From assembly GCF_932274485.2 (NCBI RefSeq), contig NC_065881.2:8466613-8530612 (forward strand): DNA of 64,000 bases, written 5' to 3'. A program made the translations under genes and the position numbers. Origin of the DNA: Patella vulgata (Eukaryota; Mollusca; Gastropoda; Patellidae). The notes beneath the pieces are model-generated. The model saw nothing but the letters and a program-made list of their open reading frames with translations. It had not been told where the DNA came from and made no database searches. Positions within the stretch are counted from its first letter, which is position 1, and each line of letters starts with the position of its first letter. Below, in pieces: positions 45,414 through 57,400 of the stretch.

Positions 45414-48400
45414 TTAGAAACATTCTTTCTTCCTGGCTTCCATGACAACAAATGACATTCCGTAACCCTGTAACTCAATTGGTCCATTGTGTATCATTGG
45501 GTTAAGGGGAGGTAACTGTCGATCTGTTGGCATCGTGAGAAGTATTCCATTAAGCTTTAGTGACCTGGAAGAACAGAAATGAAAATAAGAGGTCTTTCTT
45601 TAGGCTAATTATTTAGACATTTATTAACATGACAAACCCATAATCTACTCTGGATGCCATCGGATGGCTCCGATTTTAAGTAGATTAGAACGGTTCGGCC
45701 ATTTAGTGATTTAATTTAAAAATGGAGAAGCGAGGCGAAGACTCGAATGACTAGTACGGTAGTAACAATCAATGCACACATCTTGTCAAAACTACAACCA
45801 CTGATAACTTTGCTCAAAATAAAGTAATTTAAATGAAATGTTCATTGTATTCATTTTGCATTATCTATTTTGGAAATATTATAGCGAGAACTGCCAGCTC
45901 GTTTTCTAAATCCTACATAATGCATCTTTAATTTAAATTAAAAAAACCGCTGTGTTGGCTGTTGAAAACATCACTTTACTACAGTCTGTGGCAATGGTTT
46001 AAGGGCATATAATGCTCGTAACCACTGCTTTATGAACGTACTGTCAATGGGGATGCTCGATCATCACTTCAGAATGTTCCGAATTGACGGCATTGCAATC
46101 GTGTGGCGCGGAATTCAGTCCAGTCCCAGTGTCCCGACAGCGAAGGTGGTGTGAGTAGAAGCGTGATGTAATGAAATACAACCAATTATATTTCAGCATG
46201 CGATATAACCCCAAATTCCCATTTTTACCCATCGTCACTATTTTTGGTTTTGACAGAATTCAATTCCGGGTCGTTCAACCGAGCATGCCCTTTATGATAA
46301 TGTGAGACAATGTATCTATACTATTCAAAAAAAGTAGGGGATATTTGATTTTTGGGGCATAATACTAAAATATGCAAATGACTACGAAAAAAGTCACTAT
46401 AGAACCTAACAGAAGAAACATTTCCAGTTACATGTGACGCCCAAACGCACCAATAGCTACCGCATGGAATGCAGGTGATGCTTGGGATCATCATGGGGGG
46501 CCAACCCAAGATTTGCACGACTCTGACTTTGAATGTTACAGTCATTGTGGCATTGAATTCCAGGGTGGAAACATCAGTTTAATTGTTTTAGTGACCAGAA
46601 AACAAATTTTGATATGCGTCGGCTTACCCAAAATGAAAGGTTACGTGCCCTTGGCATGCTACAGATCGGCACAACACAGGCGGTTGTGGCGCGGACGATG
46701 AATGTTTCTCAGTCTGTCATAAGCAGGCTATGGTTCAGATACCGTGATACACAATCTGTACAGGACAGACCACGCTCAGGTCGACCAAGGGCGACAACTC
46801 AAGCCCAGGATCGATTTATCCGTACCTTGGCCTTGAGAAATCGTGTCATCACAGCAAATCAGATCAGAGCTCGTCTTCAAACAGACACTGGTGTGAGAGT
46901 GAGTGGCCAGACGATTCGGAATCGACTGCATAGGGGTCACCTTCGCGCCCGACGTCCTCGCGTGATCCCTTGTTTGAGAGATCATCACATTCAGGCAAGA
47001 TGTCGTTGGTGTAGGGATCGTCAACACTGGGATAATCGACGCTGGAACAATGTGATGTTTTCAGATGAGTCAAGGTTCACTGTTGATTTTTTGGACAGAC
47101 GTAGGAGGGTGTGGCGTCGTCGAAACGAGCGCTTCCAAGACGTTAACGTCATCAGACATGATCGATTTGGGGGTGGTTCTGTTATGGTGTGGGGAGGCAT
47201 CACTGTTGCTGGAAGAACGGCTTTACATGTTGTTGCAGGGCGTGTTACAGGCCAGTACTACCGGGACAACATCTTGGCAGTCCATATTGTGCCGTTTGCA
47301 CGACGTCATGGCCGCCGTTTCATCTTCCAGGATGACAACGCAAGATGTCACAGGGCCAGGATCGTTACAGGTTACCTCCAACAACAGAACATCACCACAT
47401 TACCTTGGCCAGCACTGAGTCCCGACCTCTCCCCCATCGAGCATGTCTGGGACATGCTTGGACAGAGGTTACGTCAACGTCAACAACGTCCTGCCAATGT
47501 CCAAGAACTTGCTGCTGCGTTGCAACAGGAATGGGACAATCTGGACCAAAATGACCTTAGACGTCTCATTAGGAGTATGCCACGTCGGATCAATGCTTGT
47601 TTGGCAAACAGAGGAGGATTTACCCGTTACTGACTTGGTTGTGATGCTGTGGTAACTTTGCTGTTTGACCCCGGGTATCATTTTACCCTTATAATGGTCA
47701 GTCTGTGCCTTACTTAGTCTAACGATCATTTGGAATAAATCGAGGAATGTGAACTTCATTTCATTTTGTCATTTGTTTATTCGTCAGTTTCATTAGGTGA
47801 CTTTAATAACACTTAAAAATCAAATATCCCCTACTTTTTTTGAATAGTATATATTATATAGATCAGTGCAATGTGTTCATAACATAATGGGAGATAACTC
47901 TATTAATTACGCACCATTGCACTAAGAGTTATCTTTACTTACTGTGATGTAAGACCTCTATCATCACCAGGTGATAATATATATAGATGTTTAGTTGTTC
48001 CGCCATTGATATCTACTGTAACCGGTTCAGTTCCGATATTCATTAAATATACTGTAACACTCCCAGCTTCATAACCCCTAGCCCTTAAATATCATAATTC
48101 AAATATTGTTACACTTCCTACTTCGTATCCCTACACCGGGTTTCAATCTGATTAAAATACAGATCCATATTTCGTTTCCTTTTTTTTTTTTTTTTTTTTT
48201 TTTTACACTACATGAAAATCTGACCATTTGTAGTGGAAGGTCGCGTCAGGTGTCATACGAGCGGCTTTTGGCCTTATGACGTCAGATTGTTCCATATATT
48301 TAATTGGGAGAGAGAGATCGCGAAAAAATATTGTCTCAGATCTCACGCCAAACTTGACTCTATCTCCACCCGGACTTGACAAGGACAGCTGTCTAGATGG

Positions 48401-51400
48401 GTCGTGCACGTAAAAGATCCTTTGGCAGTTGGAAATATGTATAAGAGTAGGCCATAGTGCCGCTACCCGGGCAAAATTTCCCTCATAGCACACTGTATGA
48501 CGTTTGGCCGTAGACCCCATTTCATTTCCACCCCGGACCCTTGCTGCTCAAAATCCTGGACACGCCACTGCATCGCTATAGTGTGGTTGTGATGGCTTCA
48601 GAATTTGTCAAAGTAAAATGATGCAAATTAAGAACAAACCTGAGTGTATTAGTACAATGAGCATAGACTCGAACATTAGGATCTGTTCCTTGTGTTATAT
48701 TTAAAACGGGGCTACCAACAAGTGTTTTATATAATTTAGTTATATAATAATCCTGTAATATATAAATCTCTTATATTAGTTAATCTCCATTTTTAGGTGG
48801 TGGTGGTTCGGGGGGGGGGGGGCGTACTTTGCCCTGGTCATGGGTGCAGGACGGGCGGTGTTCACGTCACGTAAAAGAATCCTGTAATATATAACTTATA
48901 TTAGTTAATCTTTATTTTTAGGGGGTGGGAGACGGGGGCGTACTTTCCCCTAGTCATGGGTGCAGAACGGAGGGTGTTCACGTAAAAGAACATTGTAATA
49001 TAAATCCCTTATATTAGTTCATCTTCATTTTTAGGTGTGTGGGGGGGGGGGGGTAGTTTCCACTAGTCATTGGTGCAATTCGGAGGGTGTTCACGTAAAA
49101 GAACCCTGTAATATATCTTAATTTTTAGGAGGTGGGTGGTGTACTTCCCTCTAGTCATGGGTACAGGACGGAGGATGTGCACGTAAAAGAACCCGTAACA
49201 GTTGGAATTCGACGTAAGAGTAGGTCGTAGCGCCGCTGTTCGGGCAAAATGACCATCATAGCACACTGTATGGACTAACTATAACACTGAAGCTAATTCT
49301 TTCAGAATCGTGATCATTATGACCTTTCAAATGAAATATTCAAAATTGGCCAACATCGGATAAGGGGGATTTTAGAAATTCAGTCGTTGTAGTTTGTACT
49401 TCAGAGGAGATCCGAAATAGCTCCCCTCTCCCAAACTGCACGCAGCGATCCATCTACGTCATACGTCATTATGATCACCGCCCCAGTTAGCCGCCATTTA
49501 AAACGCTAACGTGATCATTTTGGGGCGGGACTTATCGACTGGACTATAGCTTTGTGTACACAACAGAGTAAAAATAACCCGATCACGCACGTGTTTTATG
49601 TAAACACATGTCTTTAGCAAAATGTCAACTTCTGCCAATCCGGTAAAAGCGATATATAATATGTGCTAGTGGGTAATATTGCAATACAGTCTTTACCATT
49701 GTAAACTGTCTTTATAGTTTCAATCTGTTTATCTTTCAAAACAAGGTTAGATACTCCTAAATTTGTCTTCGCAAACAAAACCGCCTCTGTGAAATTACCT
49801 TTTATGGGCGCCGCCATATTGAATAATTAAAGGACTATTTTATGATTCGGCTTTGATTAGTTTGACATCTTTCATACACACAGCGGCTAAATAAAGATAT
49901 TTAATTTCATTCAATATGAAAATAGAAGAGAAATAAATACTTCTGAAAATTACTAAAAGCATACGCTCGAGAGTGATCACTCGCCTTAAAAAATAATAAC
50001 TGAAAAAAATTAGCATACATCCAAAATGGCGGCCAAGTGAAAACTAAACTTACAGGATTAGGATTAAGGTTGACATCTATTAATCCATAGTTACCACCAT
50101 AGAAACTCTGTCTTATAACTCCTTTTAAACCAATCAAAGAAGCCAAACCCAGTTTGTCCATCCATCTGAAATAAAGAAATGAAATGGGGTTTAACGTCCT
50201 ACTGTTCTGCTCCGAACTGGGCTAATGAAGACAGGCATACCATACAGTATGCTATGAGGGAAATTTAGCTCGGACAGCGGCACTACGGCCTACTCTTATA
50301 TCGAATTCCAACTGTCAAGGGATCTTTTACGCGCACGCCAATGAGTACACGTTACCTCGGTTTTTCGTCCCATCCGAACGACTAGACAGCTGTCCTTGCC
50401 AGGCCCTCAATTCTGCACCACTGACACGTGTAAACTATATCGGAAAATCCAATGAAGGGACCGAACACGCGAGAAAATGTTTGTATAATAAACATACTTA
50501 AAGATACATTATGGAGGATTAGAAAAAGAGTTGGCACTCTAACTCAAGAAATCTTTATTTTAAAATTACTGTAGGCTCGATTGTCATTGTTACAAATAAT
50601 TAACAAAGTCTCGATTATCCATTTTTGCGTTGAATCATCAAGGATCGTAGAACAGCAGATCGAATTCAAATCCAGTGGAAATTGGACATATAAGATGGAA
50701 TCGAGAGTTGATTAGTCTTTTCGTGTAAATAAATGTCTAATTGATAGTTTATATAACATTTCAGGCATAAAAAATACCCCCAATAGGCCGATTTAGCTTT
50801 TGCATAATGCCTGTTTAATTAATGAAAATGTAAAACAATTAATACAAGTTTTTAACGAGGAACTGGTTCCACACACTTTGTAATCTAACATACTAAACTT
50901 AGGCTGTCTGTCTAAAGTTAGCTCCGCTTGAGAACAGACACTAAGCTAATTGATCGGCATTTTAAGTTCTAAATCAACGGTTTTAGTCCAAAACACTAAG
51001 CTGGTTGACCGATATTTAAATCCTAAATCCACGATTGTAGTCGAAAACACTAAGCATATTTCTAGAATTCTGCTTACATTAAATGACATTTTGTGTATAT
51101 TAGATGTGAACTGGAGTAGGACCGCCGAACAAAACAGTGTACTAATTGTTCGATATGGCGGCCATTTATGCCCCCAAGACTCAAGTATAGGGCCTAGAAA
51201 TCAGAAATGTGAGAAAAGAATACATTTTAAATATATACAGATAAATTTAGATCAGCGTGTATAACCACGGGTGCCTGTAACGTGGAAAATAATTCAAAAA
51301 TAACAATAAAGATACATTATGTAAGATTTAGATAAAGAGCTAGCCATTCTTGCTATAAAAGTTCGAAAATAGATAATGTAAAATGAATAATTTGAAAATT

Positions 51401-54400
51401 TCATTCAAATTACTCTATTGCGAGCGAAGATATTAATTTGACAAGACGTGTGCAATAATTTCAACCACGGTACTGGTTGTTCGAAGCTAAGTCTCGCTCC
51501 TCCATTTTTAGCTTAAATCAAAATATGTCTGAACTGTTCTAATCTATTTAATATCAGAGAAATCCGATTCCATCGAGAGTTGATTATGGCCAGGACAAGT
51601 TAATTAATGTCTAATTAATAATTTATAAAACATTTCAGGCTTAAAGAAAGACCTACAATAGGCAGATTTACCTCTTGCATAATGTATGTTTAAGCTATGG
51701 CTAAGTATAATGTCTAAAGACCGTTACGTCCATGTTCGTTAGCTGGATTAACTGGTCTGATACCGATTTCTAACTCAGGGGCAAATAACTCGTGTGAAAC
51801 CGATTCTCTTTCAGTAGATATAATATAGAAAGGTGAGAAACAAGTCGGAATAAAATAATTGGGATCAAAGTCCACTACTCTAGATTCCGCCAACCTGTGG
51901 CAATTTTCACTAATTTTCTCTAGGTAGACAATCGGGTCTAAAAATTGTCTATTAAGTAGACACGATTGATTGCCCCCACCCCTTCCATCCCACCCCCCTG
52001 AAAATGATGCCAGGGTTGACGTCATTGAGGCCTGTCTTAATATACTTACACAAAACCAGCCACGTATCTGTCTGATATATTTAAAGCACCTCCTCCATAA
52101 GATGATGACGTTTCACCCAACCATATTTCTGTATCTGGAGCATACATCTTACCCCACCGCATGGCCAATTCAAGCTGAGGTCGTAACGATTCAAGAACAG
52201 TTACATTATGGAATTTTTCAACGGTTACAAGAGTGCTACTCATGTAATAACTGTAAAATATGTGAATAACCATTCATTAACACAGGGTAAAACATCTAAA
52301 TGACGCTTTTAAATATAATTTTACAGAGACTTTGTAGCTCACCAGTCTTTTTTATCAATCTTTTTAAAATACGGATCTGTCTTTCGTTTCGTTTTTTTTA
52401 TACTTTCGATGGTCTACACTACATGAAGATCTGACCAGTTGTAGTGGGGGTTCGCGTAAGGGGTCATACGGTCGGCTTTTGATCTATGACGCCAGGCCTT
52501 TGATTAACTTATCAGCGCTGGATGTTTCTGCTAGAATACCCACAGTTCCGTGAAACGCATGCCAAGAACTCGCCATAACAGACCGTTTCATTGGCTAATC
52601 CCTCACATCAATCAGAACGCGGGTAATATAACAACTCGTCCAGATCCTGGGTGTAGTAAGGACAAGTAAAACGAAATTTTGAACTATAAAAAAACGAAAC
52701 GAAATTGGATCTGTATTTAAATCAGATTGACTTTTTATAACCTTATGGAAACAAGGAACGCACATATTATCTGCGGGAAAAAGTATTATTAGGGTAGCAC
52801 ATATCCACAAATTTGCTACAGTAACACATGCAACCATATCCGTCAATCATCGGCGGTACAATAAGTCTGAGAAATATACAATCAGTATATTGAAACCATT
52901 CAAAACCCGCTTTAGAAAGTTTTATCATAAAGCATCAGCTTACCAGTATTAAAGACTAAAGGCGATACTTTAGGACATTATTTTTAGTGCAAAAGATAGA
53001 GAAGACATCTGGGCTGGAGATTCTGTTTTAAAGTAAACGAATAACAATTTCCACAGATAATAAAATTTAAAACTTACTGGTGAAATGTCGCCTTGTCTAC
53101 AATTTGTCCACCACCTGCTTCCAGGAACCTACAATAAACACAAATTGCACGGGAGAATGCATACTAAACTTACGCTGTCTGTCTGCAATTAGCGCTTGAG
53201 AACAGACACTAAGCAAGTTGACCGACATTTTGAGTCTTAAATCGACGATTTTAGTCGAAAACATTAAGTATATTTCGAGAATTTTCAGAAGTATATATTC
53301 TACTTTCATGTAATAAAATTGAAAAGGTTGAATTAATCGTTTTGTATATAACAGGTGGGAACCGGTGTAGGTCCGCATTACAATGTGGCGGCCATTTAGT
53401 ACAGAGATCTGTTTTTGAAGTCTTCATTAGCCCGGTTGATGCAGTAAAATAGGGCTTTAGCTCATAAGGTATGCCACTGAGCGGCGTGGCTACAGTGTCG
53501 TGAGTATTTCACCGGGTCCTACGGTTTCTTCTCACTTCGAGAGGGTAACGCCCAATCGACACAAACTGGGTAATTTCGGGTCTAACATGTTGTTAAATTT
53601 TATTTCAATAATTCACTTGCGTAGGTGCATTTAGCAATGGGGGGGGGGAAATAATTTGCGTTTCTTTAACTATTATACTATGATTAACTTACTGGTGAAA
53701 ATAGTCTATTTCTGTGATATTCGATGCATCGGGACCAAGAGTTATATACGGTCTAGATGACGTGGAAGTTACAACGTTTTTTAATGTAACTATATCAGCC
53801 ACTAGTTGTGATGGTGTAACTATATCATGTAGATAGGAAAATAAATCTGGTTCTGTAAAATAATAAATCCAAAATTTGGTTCTGTAAAATTCAAAAGTTT
53901 GTTCTGTAAAATTCAAAAGTTTGTTCTGTAAATCTATAAATTCTAAATTTGGTTCTGTAAAATAATATATTGAACATTTAGTTCTGTAAAATAATATATT
54001 AATACATTTGGTTCTGTATAATAATGTATTTAATATTTGGTTCTGTAAAATAATGTATTCGAGATTTGTTTTTGTAAAATAATATATTAAAAATTTGTTC
54101 TATAAAATAATAACTTATTATGTAAATCTTGTTCTGTAAATCAATATTTCAATACAAATCTGTCTCCGTCAATTAATATATTCAAAATACATCTGTTTCC
54201 ATAAATTAATATATTCAAAATAAGTCACGTTCTAATATTAATCTTCAAAATAAAATTGGTCATGGTATATTTTAAGTAGCTAAGTCTCTAACTCAATATC
54301 ATCCAAAATCTTCAACATTCAAAACGCGAATTTTTTGTCAATTTAAATCAACATTGATTAACGGTAAAAGATGGGCTTCTGGTATCCATTATTTGAGACA

Positions 54401-57400
54401 AAATAAACATTTTACCATTGGTACACAAATCGTGTACCATAATGCGTTTCAGGGCCATTTGTAACAAGGAACTCGGAAAACCGGGCTAAGCATATTCAAC
54501 AAGCCATGTCAAACGGTGACATCATATTCCTATCTGGAGAGCATGCGCAATAAATACTATCGGTGTAGACTGGAATAACCAGACACTAGAGATTTCAATT
54601 CGATTGAGACTTCTGGCGTATTTCGCCGGACATAACTGATTAGAAATTAGAGTAAAAACAGAAACTATTGAATGTAAATCAGTTTATATACATTCATATT
54701 ACATTATTATATGCAGTGCGACCCATTTGTATCAATTTCTAGATCCCAAATATAACCGATTTAGCTCCTTTAAGATATTTAATGCTCTTCAGGTACAGTT
54801 TAAAGGAGCAAAATCGCTAATATTTGGGGCCTAGAAATTGACACAAATGGATCGCAACGCATATAATGATGTAATATGAATGTATATAAACTGATTTACA
54901 TTCAGTCTTTTCCATTTTTACTCAATCGAATCTCAATCTCTAATGTCTGGTTATTCCAGTCTACACCGATAGTATTTAATGCGCATGCTCTCCAGATAAG
55001 AATATGTGTCACCGTGTATGACATGACTTGTGGAATATGTCTAGCCTTGTTCTTTGAGTCCCTGGTTACAAATGGTGCTGAAACGTATTATCGTGTACCA
55101 ATGGTAAAATGTTTATTCCTGGGTGGAAGACATTGAATGATATTGAGTTAGAGACTTAGCTCCTTTAAGCAACCTATTTTACCATTTCCCAGTTCATATC
55201 CAGCAGCTTCATAACCTTTCTGTTTGGTATACCGGAGTAATTCCATGGCATTGGTTGGATCCCATTTACCATTTCTCCTCAACAATACATTAAAATCAAA
55301 GATAAAATTCCATCCGGATTCCATAGAGAATTTATTTAATTGATCCCATTCTTCAACTGTTAAATAATAAATGGTATGGCAGTAATACGAGAGAGAGAGA
55401 GAGAGGGGGGGGGGTTAACGTCCATTCGTCAATGTTATTTCAATAATTTGCTTGGGCTTAGGGGTCTTTAGCAGTGGGAGGAAACCAGAGGACCCAGTTG
55501 GACATGCGACCCCACCCCTTCTAACGTACAACCGGGAAATCGAAACTACGCCAGTTGGTCCGTAATACAGATGAGAATATGGATGAAATGGAATGGGGTT
55601 TAATGTCCTATTTTTTTGCACCGACTGGGCTAATGAAGACGAGCATACGCCATTCGGTGTGCTATGAGGGTAATTTTGCCCTGACAGCGGCGCTACGACC
55701 TACACTTAATTCGAATCCCAATTGTCTAGTGTTCTTATACGTGCACGTCAACGAGTACACGAGACCTCGGATTTTCGTGTGATCCGAAAGACTAGACACT
55801 GTTCCTTAAATTCAAGGATGGTGTATATTTAAAGATGCTATATCTCTATTCTGTGGAGAGAGATGGGGTCATTTCGGGACTAACATATGGTTCAATCACA
55901 AACTAGGTCATTTCGGGACTAACAAATGAATCAATTTTATTTCAATAAGTCGCTAGCAGTGGGAGGAAACCGGAGGACCTTGGGAAAATCCACGATGTTG
56001 AAAAGACCACCATTCTCGAGATCCTTGTCACGTACAAGTGGGGAATCAAAACCAGGTCCATTAACTCAATGACAGACCTTATGATCCAATGCGCACGCGT
56101 TTACAATTCGGCCACCCAGCCACCCTTTACTATAAACGTACCCACCTGTCATGTCAAAGGCGTAACCTGTAGTGTTAGTCTGATTGAAGACCAGAAAATC
56201 AGCATCAGCTCCACCAACTCTTAAATACGTTGGAACCAGTTCCTTAGCTAAAGTATTCATTTTTACAGAGCTTAAAATAACAAAATATTGATATTAATTG
56301 ATAATAACAAATCAGATAGTCTTTAAATGGGGTTAAAACATAATATGATCATCTACAAACCAGTTAGAGGGGCGCAGTGTTTGTTATTCTGGTACATTAG
56401 TGTTGAAACTTGAGAGGATGTTATTATTGAATCATCGATTGTAACACTATCTTACAGATAACAGAAGATCAGCATAATTGATAAGACCTTTATTAAGAAC
56501 ATGAAATAGACATAAATCTTGGGGAGCTCTATTCCAAATCTGACTTTCTGTCAGTAAACGCCTGCTTATATAGCGTCTAACAATATGGGGAGATGGACAG
56601 GAGTGATAATCATATATGGTATTGTTTATTATCAAATTATGGTGTTTGTAATTACACTGCATATTTCTTTGGAAGTCATTGTCAGGCCAAGGTATGATGC
56701 ACTGACCACTAATACATTCTCTTTGAAGTTCTGTCTAGCGTTACACACCAGATGTTTAATAAGATCGTGCCTTAACAGAAGTTATAGAGAGTTTAAACGT
56801 CAACTTCAGGTATAGATCACTTTGTCACATTCCTTTCCCACCCACAGTTTATTTATTAAAAATAAATAACGAACACATATGAAATCGTCAACTTCAGATT
56901 AGATCACTTTGTCACACGATTTGATAATAACAAACCAGATACATTCTTTTAATGGGAGTTAAAACATGATAAATATGATCTTCCACAAACCAGATACAGT
57001 CTTTTAATGGAGTTAAACATAATATCATCTTCTACAAACTTTATCGAATCTTACAAAATCCCAGATTTCTCAAAAAACAACAATTGAAACAGGCTCGTGT
57101 AGGCGCTCCATAAAGCCAAGTGATATTGAATGAGCTGCCCCCCCCCCCTCCTTGCCTTCCCGCTAGCTACGAGCCTGGAAAACTCTGTTCTTGCAATTTT
57201 TGAGCATAAGTGAAATATACATTAATTAAAGAATTTAATAAGGAGTTGGTGGTATAATAATTCAAAAATAGATGATAAAAAAAAAGAAAATATTTAAAAT
57301 TTCAGTCAAATTACTTTATTCTGAACAGATTTGTCACTGTTTGAAGTTTGGACTAGAAATAGGCTTTAAATGTCTCCGCGCCGTCTCTGAGAATTGCCAA

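Noticed and set aside
46776-47655. Several ORFs of 60-117 codons overlapping the Tc1 transposase
   Set aside because: Shadow frames of the real transposase gene.
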